Assembly (NCBI RefSeq): GCF_011009555.1
Contig: NZ_QXHD01000004.1
Coordinates: 3,903,859 to 3,967,858 of the forward strand
Length of the DNA: 64,000 bases
Reading direction: 5' to 3'
Source of the DNA: Adonisia turfae CCMR0081
GTDB taxonomy: Bacteria; Cyanobacteriota; Cyanobacteriia; Phormidesmidales; Phormidesmidaceae
In this document: positions 27,903 through 36,392 of the stretch, in pieces
Layout of the letters: the number at the start of each line of letters is the position of its first letter
How positions within the stretch are numbered: the stretch's first letter is position 1
Translations under genes and position numbers: made by a program
The notes under the pieces: generated by a model
Seen by the model: only the letters and a program-made list of their open reading frames with translations
Databases searched by the model: none
Told to the model about the DNA's origin: nothing

Positions 27903-28523
27903 TTAGAGGAGTTCTTTTTTCTTGTTGCGACTGCTGACTAGCAGTGCGATCGCACTTCCCACAAAAATGACTCCGCCTGTGGCCAACGCTTTTAGCGGCA
28001 GACCACCGGACTGGTCGGCACTAACCTGAGCAACAGGTTGCTCTGAAGTTTCAAGAGTTTCAATGGTTTGGGCGACGGCGGTTGGAGAAGCCCCATCGGT
28101 TTCTAAGCCAGTGGCGGCCTGGGTTTTGCGTGATTCGGCATAGAGCGACAGACTGCCCTGGATGACCAGTTGCTCACCCACTGATAGACCTGCGGTGATT
28201 TCAATCAGTTCGCCCTGGGTAGGGCCAGTGACCACATCCACCGGTTCGTAGAAACTTTCATACTGCACAAACACCAATTGCCGACCGTTATCGTCCACAA
28301 GGGCCGTCACCGGAATTAGGACAGCGGCGCTGCCATCGGTGGCAGGTTCAATTGGGGCTACCTGAATCCCGAGCAGCGGGTCGGTTTCAGCATTGATTTC
28401 CACACGGTTCACGCCGCCCGTTGCCTGGAATTCATCCCCATGACCCACATGGGCAAGTGCCCCAGGAGGAGCGATAGAGAAGCTCAAGGCCAGTAGTGAA
28501 CTAAACAACAAAACGAATTTCAT
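27903..28523 (-). CDS. Short RND adaptor-like protein (C-terminal part of a CusB/NrsB-type adaptor)
   Basis: A 206-residue protein with a signal peptide (MKFVLLFSSLLALSFSIAPP...ALA), a mature N-terminus starting HVGHGDEF with a possible metal site, a beta-barrel/membrane-proximal region (QLVFVQYESFYEPVDVVTG, then GLSVGEQLVIQGSLSLYAES) and a C-terminal membrane helix about 178-200 followed by RNKKKELL. The lipoyl and coiled-coil hairpin regions of a full adaptor (about 400 residues) are missing. The frame is open up to 28694, but ATG 28523 has GGGAGG upstream and starts the signal peptide, and the longer form would overlap the divergent regulator gene. Confidence 0.8.
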   Translation of the reverse strand: MKFVLLFSSLLALSFSIAPPGALAHVGHGDEFQATGGVNRVEINAETDPLLGIQVAPIEPATDGSAAVLIPVTALVDDNGRQLVFVQYESFYEPVDVVTGPTQGELIEITAGLSVGEQLVIQGSLSLYAESRKTQAATGLETDGASPTAVAQTIETLETSEQPVAQVSADQSGGLPLKALATGGVIFVGSAIALLVSSRNKKKELL

Positions 28524-28640
28524 ATAACCTCCCAACGGTATCTGATAAAAGCTTCCACAGAGTGCCATAGGGCAGATGAAATCGAGGTGAAATGGACACA
28601 ACTTCGGTAGTATTGGCTCGTAGTTGATTGCCGTCGTGTT

Positions 28641-29330
28641 ATGCGGGTGCTGCTGGTAGAAGACGAAGAAGATCTGGGTCAGGCGATTAAGCAAGTGCTG
28701 ATGGACGAAAAGTACGTCGTGGATTGGGTCACGGACGGTGGGCAGGCCTGGAACTTTCTAGAAAGCCAGTGGACCGATTACACGGTGGCAATTTTCGATT
28801 GGCTACTGCCGAAACTCTCAGGCTTAGAGCTATGCCAACGTGTCAGAGCACAGCAAAATCCGTTGCCCATCCTGATGTTGACAGCCCTGGGACAAGCAGA
28901 AAATCGGATTGCTGGCTTGGACGCTGGAGCCGATGATTATTTAGTGAAACCCTTTGTCATGGCGGAGTTGCTGGCAAGGTTGCGGGCGTTGCAACGACGT
29001 TCACCCCAGTGGCGACCCCAACAGCTGACGGTAGGGCCATTTACCCTGAATGATGCCAATACCACCCTGCAAGTTGACCTGGAGGATCAGCCCCAACAGG
29101 CAATTCCGTTAACGACAAAAGAATTCCAGGTGCTGGCCTATCTGATGCAAAACCCAAATCGCATTCTCTCCGGCAGTAAGATTCGCCAACAGCTGTGGGA
29201 TTTGGACGAGGAACCCGTGAGCAATGTTGTTGCCGCCCAAATGCGCTTGCTGCGCCGCAAGTTAGCCCGCCACCATTGTGACTGTCCCATTGAAACAGTG
29301 CCAGGCCAGGGTTATCGGTTCGTTCCATGA
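28641..29330 (+). CDS. OmpR/RppA-family response regulator
   Basis: A 229-residue transcription factor: receiver domain about 1-118 with acidic pocket E8-D9, phospho-acceptor D53 (IFDWLLPKLSG) and K in LVKPF; winged-helix DNA-binding domain about 128-229 (LTTKEFQVLAYLMQ, VAAQMRLLRRKLA, VPGQGYRFVP). It reads divergently from the metal pump operon with a 117-bp gap, as in the nrsRS/nrsBACD arrangement, so it very probably controls that operon. The stop codon overlaps the start of a 17-codon reading frame (ATGA). Confidence 0.94.
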   Translation: MRVLLVEDEEDLGQAIKQVLMDEKYVVDWVTDGGQAWNFLESQWTDYTVAIFDWLLPKLSGLELCQRVRAQQNPLPILMLTALGQAENRIAGLDAGADDYLVKPFVMAELLARLRALQRRSPQWRPQQLTVGPFTLNDANTTLQVDLEDQPQQAIPLTTKEFQVLAYLMQNPNRILSGSKIRQQLWDLDEEPVSNVVAAQMRLLRRKLARHHCDCPIETVPGQGYRFVP

Positions 29331-29380
29331 AGACTAGCCAACAGTTATTTCGCCGCAGTCGTCTGCGGTTAGCTTTATGA
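29327..29380 (+). CDS. 17-codon leader frame duplicating the start of the histidine kinase
   Basis: ATG 29327 overlaps the regulator's stop (ATGA), and the frame reads MKTSQQLFRRSRLRLAL then TGA at 29378, which overlaps the kinase ATG at 29377 (again ATGA). The kinase begins MKTSISQQLFRRSRLRLALW, so the leader is a copy of its first codons. The underlying DNA is a direct repeat of about 36 bp (29337-29372 and 29394-29429) from a 50-bp tandem duplication. Translation would pass regulator to leader to kinase by two successive restarts. Confidence 0.6.
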   Translation: MKTSQQLFRRSRLRLAL

Positions 29381-30768
29381 AAACCAGCATAAGTCAACAG
29401 TTATTTCGCCGCAGTCGTCTGCGGTTAGCCCTGTGGTATGCCCTGGTGATGGGTGGCATTTTAAGTCTGTCGGGGTTGGTGATGTATCGTGCCCTCTTTC
29501 AAGCGCGCTGGGGAGCACTGGAGCGAGAAATTGAATCCATCGCGGGGACATTACACGACAGTTTGGAACCCATGCTGCCTGCATCGGCAACACCGGCCAC
29601 CGTGCTACAACAGATTTTTCCAGATCTGTGCCTGGCCAATCAACCTTGCGATGATAGTCCCACTCTGATCGAGCGCCATACGATGGGGGTGAGCGATCGC
29701 ACCACATATTACGTACGCCTGTTCGACCGCCGGGGCCAGCTGTTGGCCTTTTCCCCCAACCAACCCCAGCAACCTCAGGATCTGAATCCTGCCCCATGGC
29801 AAACGCTCCAGGTAGAGAATGGACCTCGCTACCATCAGTTCACGACGGTTTTGCATGGCGCTGCCCATGGCCATTCCGGTTCAAATGAGGTTCATACCCA
29901 TGCCTCCTGGGGCTATTTGCAAATTGGCCGCACCCTGGCGGATTTTGATGCAGAAACTCAACGGATTCGCTGGACCCTAGCGTTAGGGTTACCCCTCACC
30001 CTGGGGCTGGTGGTGGTCTCTAGTTGGGGACTGTCAGGGGTAGCTATGCAGCCCATTTATCGGTCTTACCAGCAGCAGCAACAGTTCACGGCCAATGCAG
30101 CCCACGAACTGAGATCGCCCCTAGCTAGCCTATTAGCCACAGTGGAGGCCACCCTACGCCTATCCCCAGCTCAGCTTCAGGAGATTCCCCCCAGATTACA
30201 AACCATCGAACGGCAGGGACGGCGTCTGAGTCAGCTGATTGCAGATCTACTGCTGCTGACTAGCCTGGAACAAGCGGCTTCGGCCTCCTCCTTTAAACCT
30301 TGTTGTCTCAATGATCTGATCACCGATCTGACGGAGGAATACCAGGAACTGGCAATGACTGCCAATGTGGATCTAACTTGTCAGCTGCCCAGTGATGAGC
30401 TGTATGTATCGGGTCAGGAATCTCAACTTTACCGATTGGTGGCGAATTTAATTGACAATGCGATTCGCCACACACCTGCCTATGGGGTTGTTGCTGTTGA
30501 TTTAACAGCTAGCGATCGCACCGCTATGATCACAGTTAAAGATACGGGTACGGGCATTCCAAAAACGGAACAGCCCCGAATTTTTGAGCGTTTTTATCGA
30601 GTGGATGGGGGACGCGATCGCAAAACAGGAGGAACCGGCTTAGGGTTAGCCATCGCCCAGGCCATTGTCTCGCGCCACCGAGGAACCCTCACCGTTGAAA
30701 GTGTTATGGGCCAGGGTAGCCTGTTCACCATCCATTTTTCTTGCCTTGCTGCCCATGGGGCGCACTAG
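29377..30768 (+). CDS. Sensor histidine kinase with His-rich periplasmic loop
   Basis: A 463-residue membrane kinase. TM1 about 17-40 and TM2 about 198-222 enclose a periplasmic sensor of about 155 residues; its C-terminal part is rich in histidine (VLHGAAHGHSGSNEVHTHAS, about 155-175), a likely metal ligand. Then a dimerisation domain with H243 (AANAAHELRSPLAS) and an ATPase domain with N-box (LVANLIDNAIRHTP), G1 (DTGTGIP) and G2 (GGTGLGLAIA). With the preceding regulator it forms a two-component system that probably senses the metal exported by the divergent pump. The start is overlapped by the duplicate leader frame. Confidence 0.93.
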   Translation: MKTSISQQLFRRSRLRLALWYALVMGGILSLSGLVMYRALFQARWGALEREIESIAGTLHDSLEPMLPASATPATVLQQIFPDLCLANQPCDDSPTLIERHTMGVSDRTTYYVRLFDRRGQLLAFSPNQPQQPQDLNPAPWQTLQVENGPRYHQFTTVLHGAAHGHSGSNEVHTHASWGYLQIGRTLADFDAETQRIRWTLALGLPLTLGLVVVSSWGLSGVAMQPIYRSYQQQQQFTANAAHELRSPLASLLATVEATLRLSPAQLQEIPPRLQTIERQGRRLSQLIADLLLLTSLEQAASASSFKPCCLNDLITDLTEEYQELAMTANVDLTCQLPSDELYVSGQESQLYRLVANLIDNAIRHTPAYGVVAVDLTASDRTAMITVKDTGTGIPKTEQPRIFERFYRVDGGRDRKTGGTGLGLAIAQAIVSRHRGTLTVESVMGQGSLFTIHFSCLAAHGAH

Positions 30769-30911
30769 AAAATTGTTGCCTGATGAGTTGAGGCCGCCCA
30801 TAAGGTGCACCGTTAGAAAGTCAGTTAAAAAATCGCCACAAGTTGGGATTGACAAGATTTCGATACACTCACAATGAAGTAACCGATATCATTGTCAATT
30901 TGAATCGCATC

Positions 30912-31442
30912 ATGAAACGCTTTTTAGTCTGGAGTATGGTAGCACTGCCACCAACCCTTCTTATTCTCCTATCCCTAAAACCGCTAGAAATTCATTCGAT
31001 CCGTTTTCTTGGCTTTTTTGCTGCTGCGTTCGTAGCAATCCTGATCATGGCACTGAGGATAATTCCTGATCTTCAGTCTCAAAAGCGCTTTCGACAACAG
31101 GCGGCGGTATCACTCATCATGGTGGTTTCTATCATTGTATTTAACTGGCCGCTGAGGATAGCTTACGGGTTTTCCCGTCCTGCCTTTGACCAAGTGGCAG
31201 CACAGGTGATGACAGGAGAAACGTTAGAAACTCCCCGACGCATTGGCTGGTTTCGCATTGAACGCATTGAGGCTCCTGGCCCTGCCGCCAATGGCATTGA
31301 TGACCAGGGTCTGCGTCTGTGGACTGGCGTTCACCCCCATGGAAATACTGGCTTTGTACAAGCGAGTCCCGATAATCTGCGGTTTAATTTGTGGAGCCAT
31401 TTCAGATTAGATGAGACCTGGCAGTTTATTTCTGAGGACTAA
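30912..31442 (+). CDS. Hypothetical membrane protein
   Basis: A 176-residue protein starting MKRFLVWSMVALPPTLLILL, with three hydrophobic segments in the first 105 residues and a soluble C-terminal part (RIGWFRIERIEAPGP, LWTGVHPHGNTGFVQASPD). The frame extends upstream to 30843, but ATG 30912 begins at the first membrane segment. It follows the kinase gene by 143 bp on the same strand. No family is recognised. Confidence 0.6.
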   Translation: MKRFLVWSMVALPPTLLILLSLKPLEIHSIRFLGFFAAAFVAILIMALRIIPDLQSQKRFRQQAAVSLIMVVSIIVFNWPLRIAYGFSRPAFDQVAAQVMTGETLETPRRIGWFRIERIEAPGPAANGIDDQGLRLWTGVHPHGNTGFVQASPDNLRFNLWSHFRLDETWQFISED

Positions 31443-31539
31443 TTAAATGATAGGGAGACCGAATTACGGCGTTTCCCTAGAACGAATGGTTTGGGCAACT
31501 AGGCTTGCAAGCCGGTGGATATGATTACAAAGAGCCCAG

Positions 31540-31570
31540 TCTGTAGGGGACAATCCCTCGTTGTCATTGC
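31540..31570 (+). repeat. Dispersed hairpin repeat, copy 1
   Basis: TCTGTAGGGGACAATCCCTC followed by GTTGTCATTGC. It matches copies at 32824, 33615 and, inverted, 50661. It lies between two genes, just past the stop of the next minus-strand gene. Confidence 0.6.
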
Positions 31571-31582
31571 TACGATGCGTCG

Positions 31583-32788
31583 CTAAGACAGCAGATTAAC
31601 CATAAAATATTGGGGATATATATCCAATACCTTCATCAGGCCAAAGCCCAGGAGCCCAGTACCCAGGAGGGCTGCGCCGAAGCCGATGGTGTTCTTCACC
31701 CACAGGGTGCAAAATTCCACGTATTTATCCATAAGGAAAATGACGAAAAAGGTGCCTGCGATCGCATTGACTACACCTAAGTCCAGAGATGTGGCCACTG
31801 CGATCAATAGGGGACCACTGAGACAGGTAACAACGTTTCGTAGCCAATACTTTTCCTTCGCCACCCACTTAGACGACAGAATTAGCATCCCCACAAAATA
31901 GACAAATGTGCCAGTGAATAAAGCACCGGTTTGAAACACATCCAGCGATCTGGGTAAATAGTGCTGGGTGAGACCCAGGCCAAACAGGATTAAACAGGCA
32001 GCGGCAAAGGTGCCCTGACCAGCTTTATCAGTGCTGTCAAACCCGATGATGATGGTCAATGGCCCCGCTAACAAAATAAACCCAAAGTAGGCCACAAATG
32101 CTAGGGATGCCAGCACCCCCAGGGTAATACTCTGGTTCCACCAGGCTGCCCCGGCATAGACCGCGCAGCAGGTACCGGACACAAATTTGATATCTTTTCC
32201 AACCCCTTGAAAGAACGTTTTCCAGTTCTCCTGGCTATGGAGTAAGAGCAGGCTTAAAAAGAAGATGACCGCGCCGAAAAAATTTAGGGTGAGTCCCTTT
32301 TGCAAAAACATTAAACCGGCCCCCACTCCACAGAAGAGAACTTTATATGCGGTAATGGGTATCTTTTTCAGGAATTCTATAATTGACACGGCAACGGTCA
32401 AGACAAGGCCCGACAGAATTTGGAAAAGCTCTTTAATCACCCCAAAGCAGAGTAACCCCGTGCCTAATACGCTCACCATAACGGCCAGCACCCTGACGAT
32501 TACTTGAATACGGAAAATTGCTTTAAACTGATTCCAGTGGCGTAGATCATTGACGGCAATGGTTTCACCCCGAATGTTTGATGCCTGGTCTGCATAGAAC
32601 TGTCGCTGCGCGTTGCCCACCTCAGGAGATAACACATCCCTTGATTCCAGGTCATCTATCGTAAGAACATGGGTTCTTAATAGGGAGATGTCGTTATAGT
32701 CAGGGGCTGTATTTGCTGCGGATGCTGGTTGTACAAAACCAGTCAACAGAATGAACAGCAACAGCAGCGCACAGAAAATTCTTTTCAT
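31583..32788 (-). CDS. Hypothetical polytopic membrane protein
   Basis: About 401 residues. It starts with a signal peptide (MKRIFCALLLLFILLTGF...ASA), then a soluble stretch of about 70 residues (LLRTHVLTIDDLESRDVLSP), then about nine or ten hydrophobic segments to the C-terminus. No transporter signature or conserved charged pair is visible inside the membrane segments. The frame extends to 32866, but ATG 32788 starts the signal peptide and leaves the dispersed repeat at 32824-32859 outside the gene. The family is not recognised. Confidence 0.6.
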   Translation of the reverse strand: MKRIFCALLLLFILLTGFVQPASAANTAPDYNDISLLRTHVLTIDDLESRDVLSPEVGNAQRQFYADQASNIRGETIAVNDLRHWNQFKAIFRIQVIVRVLAVMVSVLGTGLLCFGVIKELFQILSGLVLTVAVSIIEFLKKIPITAYKVLFCGVGAGLMFLQKGLTLNFFGAVIFFLSLLLLHSQENWKTFFQGVGKDIKFVSGTCCAVYAGAAWWNQSITLGVLASLAFVAYFGFILLAGPLTIIIGFDSTDKAGQGTFAAACLILFGLGLTQHYLPRSLDVFQTGALFTGTFVYFVGMLILSSKWVAKEKYWLRNVVTCLSGPLLIAVATSLDLGVVNAIAGTFFVIFLMDKYVEFCTLWVKNTIGFGAALLGTGLLGFGLMKVLDIYPQYFMVNLLS

Positions 32789-32823
32789 ACCAAATCCAAT
32801 TCGGTAAACCCGATTAACAATGG

Positions 32824-32859
32824 ATAATTCTGTAGGGGCAATCTCTTGTAGTTCCCCTC
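32824..32859 (+). repeat. Dispersed hairpin repeat, copy 2
   Basis: ATAATTCTGTAGGGGCAATC, then TCTTGTAGTTCCCCTC. The GGGG / CCCC arms can pair. It lies directly upstream of the membrane protein gene on the minus strand. Confidence 0.6.
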
Positions 32860-32970
32860 TATCCACCCATTGATAATTATGATATGCAGGCTAACAGAGT
32901 AATGAGTTAACGGACATGCGCCTATCTAATTGGCACACTCGAATAAGGAGGAAAGCTCTGAGTTTATCGC

Positions 32971-33519
32971 TTACTCTCCAGAGTCTCTTCTAAGCATAAA
33001 AAAGAACGGCTGAGGCGACTCTTTAAAGTCCATCAGCCCCAACACAGTACTATCATTTAACTTCCTAAAGGTGTCATTAATAGGCAGATAGTCATAAATC
33101 ATCGTGGCGCTGACTTTGCCACGGTATTCCATCATGCGCAGTCTAGCCTGACTTTGTTCTGTTTTCAGCAACGAGGTGGATAGACCCAGCAGTGGTTTCA
33201 TAAAATCACTCTTGATGCCTGGCATGTTCAAAGCCCATTTCATCGCCATGGGCTGGGGGGCAACTTTAATAATCTCTCCCTGGCCATCTAAAAACAACAA
33301 GGGATGTACGGTCTCAGGGTCGATAAATTCTTTTCCGTACCAGTTGGATGCTTCTAGCATGCCATCCATAGGGTGGGAGGTGTGCAGTCCAGAGCCTTGC
33401 CAGCGACCAATCATAAACTCCAGATTGATGGGGTCTAGAGAATCGAATAGCTGCAAGGCTTTTTCGGTGGTGGTTTTGCCCGTTTGAAGAATTGCCTGAC
33501 GGTTTTCTGGGGTTTCCAT
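32971..33519 (-). CDS. GXWXG / DUF4334 domain protein
   Basis: A 182-residue soluble protein with the GXWXG motif near residue 38 (EFMIGRWQGSGLHTSHPMDG) and the DUF4334 C-terminal half, including DYLPINDTFRKLNDSTVLGL near the end. The two domains together form a lipocalin-like barrel in family members; the ligand and role are unknown. Length is normal and the frame is intact. Neighbouring intergenic regions on both sides carry copies of the dispersed GTAGGGGCAA repeat. Confidence 0.88.
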   Translation of the reverse strand: METPENRQAILQTGKTTTEKALQLFDSLDPINLEFMIGRWQGSGLHTSHPMDGMLEASNWYGKEFIDPETVHPLLFLDGQGEIIKVAPQPMAMKWALNMPGIKSDFMKPLLGLSTSLLKTEQSQARLRMMEYRGKVSATMIYDYLPINDTFRKLNDSTVLGLMDFKESPQPFFFMLRRDSGE

Positions 33520-33614
33520 TATTTTTGTTGGGTCGGGTTAACCGAGATAGCCAACAGGATTGGTTTAGGATATCCCATGCTAAATTCAAATTCAGTAGCC
33601 CTGATCGAAAATAG

Positions 33615-33651
33615 CCAATTCTGTAGGGGCAATCCTTTGTGGTTGCCCTGC
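33615..33651 (+). repeat. Dispersed hairpin repeat, copy 3
   Basis: CCAATTCTGTAGGGGCAATC, then CTTTGTGGTTGCCCTGC. This is the best-formed copy: GGGCAAtCC can pair with GGTTGCCC to form a stem. It is in the gap between two minus-strand genes. Confidence 0.65.
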
Positions 33652-33730
33652 GACATTTACAGGCACCTGTCCAGAATCCTATTACCCATATTTCATCTTG
33701 GAAGATTTTGGCTAATGGCAATGATTACGT

Positions 33731-34912
33731 CTACTCAACGCCCCAGGCATTTAGCAAAGATGTTGCGCGCTCAACTTCAGCTTCATTCTCCTGTTGCTCA
33801 TACAGTCGGCGAGCTTTTTGCAAAGAATCAACAGCGGCTTCTCGTCGGCCCTGTCCCCATAATGCCAAACCTAGGTTATACCGAGCACCCGCATCCTCAG
33901 GAAACTGACGAACAATTTGTCGATATGAAATGACTGCTCGAATATACTGCTCTCGCTCTAGCAGCATCGACCCAAACTCTGCCTGAGCTGGCACAAAACT
34001 AGGGTTCGCCTCAATCGTTTCCTCAAAATGAATAAATGCTGCAGCATTATCACCTCGCTCCTGCATGATCAGCGCTAGCTGATAATGACTTTCCCAATCC
34101 CGAGGGTTCGCTGAAATCGCACGTCGCAAAGATTCCTCCGCTTGACGTTCCCGACCCTGGTAAATCCAAATTTTAGCCAGGTTGCCATGGATACTACCCC
34201 GGTTACTATCAATCCGTAACGCCCGTTGCAACGGCTCTAATGCATCCTCAAAACGTTCTTGCTGCAAGTAAAGGAGACCAATTGCCTCATACACCTGGGC
34301 ATTATTAGGTGCCAGGCGAGCAGCTTCTTCCAATGCATTGAGTGCCAGATCATACTCATTCTGCCTCAGCAACATATTGCCCAGCCCCAAATAAGCATTG
34401 GCCTCACTGGGAGCCATGCGCGTAATCGTACGGTAGGCATCTGCTGCCTCGGCATAGCGCTCTGCCTGATAAAGACCGTGGGCCAACCCATACCGGAATG
34501 ACACATTGCGACTATCGCGATCAATGGCCTGGCGATAGCTCTCTACCGCTAGCTGATAGTCCCCCTTCAGAATCTGGAGATAGCCAATACCTGAATAAAG
34601 CCGCGCATTATTACGATCAATGGCCAGGGCCTCTTGGTAGGCTGCGATCGCAGCTGAATAGTTTTCGTTATCCACATTTTGCTGGGCCACCCGCAGCAGT
34701 TCCCCCAGCCGTTCCTCGTCCGCATCCGACAGCTCCGTCAGCTGAGTTTCCTGCTGAATTTCCTCAAGCGCTTCACTTTGAGCCAGCAAAACATCAGGGG
34801 GCTCAACCGCATTCGCCGCCACCGGCAAAAGCCAAAGCATCCCAGCAAGGGTGGCCACTAGCCTTAATTTTGGTGCGGGCGATAGTCCCATGGGTGTAGT
34901 AACCATTGACAT
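33731..34912 (-). CDS. Secreted TPR-repeat protein
   Basis: A 393-residue protein with a signal peptide (LRLVATLAGMLWLLPVAANA, cleavage after about residue 35), an acidic linker, and about eight 34-residue TPR units from residue 75 to 385 (for example YSAAIAAYQEALAIDRNNAR and AYLGLGNMLLRQNEYDLALN). TPR arrays bind proteins; with a signal peptide this one would act in the periplasm or thylakoid lumen. ATG 34912 has GAGGAG 9 bp upstream. It is monocistronic as far as can be seen. Confidence 0.9.
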   Translation of the reverse strand: MSMVTTPMGLSPAPKLRLVATLAGMLWLLPVAANAVEPPDVLLAQSEALEEIQQETQLTELSDADEERLGELLRVAQQNVDNENYSAAIAAYQEALAIDRNNARLYSGIGYLQILKGDYQLAVESYRQAIDRDSRNVSFRYGLAHGLYQAERYAEAADAYRTITRMAPSEANAYLGLGNMLLRQNEYDLALNALEEAARLAPNNAQVYEAIGLLYLQQERFEDALEPLQRALRIDSNRGSIHGNLAKIWIYQGRERQAEESLRRAISANPRDWESHYQLALIMQERGDNAAAFIHFEETIEANPSFVPAQAEFGSMLLEREQYIRAVISYRQIVRQFPEDAGARYNLGLALWGQGRREAAVDSLQKARRLYEQQENEAEVERATSLLNAWGVE

Positions 34913-35221
34913 TGATGTAGACTCCTCACTGACTCAAATAATTCTGCATTCAGCTGGCAGAACGCTACCCAGAGTTTGTGTCTTAATATGACGGTGCTGC
35001 TAATGGGATAGTCAATGATTTTAGCAACTACCGATACACTTCAAGGGAAAAATATTAAACAGTATTTGGGAATCGTCACCGCTGAGGTGATTTATGGTAG
35101 TAATATGCTCTGTGTCTAAGAAGCCTGATTTGCATAACTTTCAGGGCTTGGGGTCCAGGATTGAACTAAATTTGACTTAATTGTCACAGCCCCACAAGCG
35201 CTAAAACTAAAAACTGTCACT

Positions 35222-35458
35222 TCAGTCGCTATCCGCAGGGGTTTCATTGGCCTCGCTATCAAGCCAGCCTAAGTCCTCAGCAATTGCTTGCCTTGCTATT
35301 TCTTGCCAGTTCTTTATTCTACCGTCTTTGATTGCCTGTTTCATGCTGGGCGGCATTCGAATCGTCATCTTTTCTGTGCATGGCTCTGACCACTCATATT
35401 TTTGCTTAAACCCATATTCTGTAATGTTGGGGTTGCCTCCGGGTCTGCCTTTTGCCAT
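35222..35458 (-). CDS. Small ribbon-helix-helix-like protein
   Basis: A 78-residue protein with the start MAKGRPGGNPNITEYGFKQ, seen in many small cyanobacterial proteins, then a beta strand (EKMTIRMPPSM) and two predicted helices (NWQEIARQAIAEDLGW). That order resembles a ribbon-helix-helix DNA-binding fold, so it may be a repressor or an antitoxin-like protein; no toxin gene is adjacent. It borders the insertion-sequence graveyard at 35.5-37.2 kb. Confidence 0.7.
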   Translation of the reverse strand: MAKGRPGGNPNITEYGFKQKYEWSEPCTEKMTIRMPPSMKQAIKDGRIKNWQEIARQAIAEDLGWLDSEANETPADSD

Positions 35459-35487
35459 TGGTCCTTATGAATGAACAACGCCCAGAT

Positions 35488-35673
35488 CTACGCCACCCCC
35501 AACGCATTATCCGGGGCGAGGGTTAGGGCAGATCTGCAACGCTCGGCATGGGTGGCATCGGAAATAGTCCCGCCAATCTTATTTAAAGATTGAAGGTTCT
35601 CAGCTTTCCTTATAAAGAGTCGAATGTTTTGTTCTGAAACACGGGCATAGTACAAGCACAGTAATGCAGACTG
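35488..35673 (-). pseudogene. Possible C-terminal remnant of an unknown protein
   Basis: A frame of 61 codons between stops, with no ATG, reads like real protein (IRLFIRKAENLQSLNKIGG, then HAERCRSALTLAPDNALG) and ends just before the small RHH-like gene on the same strand. It may be the tail of a gene whose 5' part has been lost. The family is not recognised. Confidence 0.3.
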
Positions 35674-35857
35674 TTATAGGGATGCAGATGGGATCATTCA
35701 GAATTTAGAATTTGGTGAGCACCCTTTCAACTTGACTGCTGAATGTCTTCGAAAGTTGCGGCTGGTTCTGCGCGATCTTACCCCCGAAAGCCACTGCGAG
35801 GCGATGAGTTTCATGGAGGACGTCTGTCCCTGTGACTGCATCGTTACGGGTGCATGA
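35651..35857 (+). pseudogene. Possible remnant of an unknown protein
   Basis: A 68-codon frame without a good start reads FNLTAECLRKLRLVLRDLTP, then ESHCEAMSFMEDVCPCDC, ending in TGA. The amino-acid composition is protein-like and cysteine-rich at the end. The 5' part is missing. The family is not recognised. Confidence 0.25.
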
Positions 35858-35987
35858 CAATGCCGATATTACACTGATGTCACACGCAACCGTAACATTA
35901 CTGATGCGTTACCATGGCTATGCACCAGGGGTTACCTCTACAATGGGTTCGCTTCCCTAACTGTCAAGGGCGTCTTGAGTGTAGTTT

Positions 35988-36052
35988 TCTCTAGGCAATC
36001 CTTTTGTACGTGAAGGATTGCCTAGAGAGTCAGGACAGGGGCAACTGTCCTG
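35988..36052. other. Two adjacent strong hairpins
   Basis: A 16-bp stem (35988-36003 with 36013-36028, 9-nt loop; TCTCTAGGCAATCCTT / AAGGATTGCCTAGAGA) followed 2 bp later by an 8-bp stem (CAGGACAG / CTGTCCTG, 36031-36052). No gene ends nearby, so they are unlikely to be ordinary terminators. They may be ends of a lost mobile element or a REP-like repeat. Confidence 0.5.
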
Positions 36053-36392
36053 CTCTCATCTTCATTTCCTACATCTTTCAACTTTCTCCGCACTCTAGTC
36101 CCTCGTCAACTCATTAGCTCGTAGCCCTGGGCATAGATATTGCAGCCAAGCACAACCACCTTAGAGTGGCCTGAATCGTTCAACACTTTGAGCGCACGAG
36201 CATGACCTAAGGTATTCTCCTGAACCAAGAAGCTAGTGATCGGGCAGTTAATGCTGCTCTGATCAGGCTGGGTTTACAAGTTCAGGCAAGACCGTAAAAA
36301 GCCAAGCAACTATTAGAACGCACCAAGACACAATAAAAATAAGGCTCAATATGGAATTCAGGGAGGTCTGTGGCCTGAAGGGATAGACTAAA

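Noticed and set aside
29375..29797. 140-codon antisense frame over the kinase start
   Set aside because: Opposite an intact kinase with clear motifs; proline- and glycine-rich composition is typical of a shadow frame.
36100..36200. Possible start of an IS110-type transposase (LGIDIAAKHNH)
   Set aside because: Only about 16 residues are suggestive before a stop; too short to claim.
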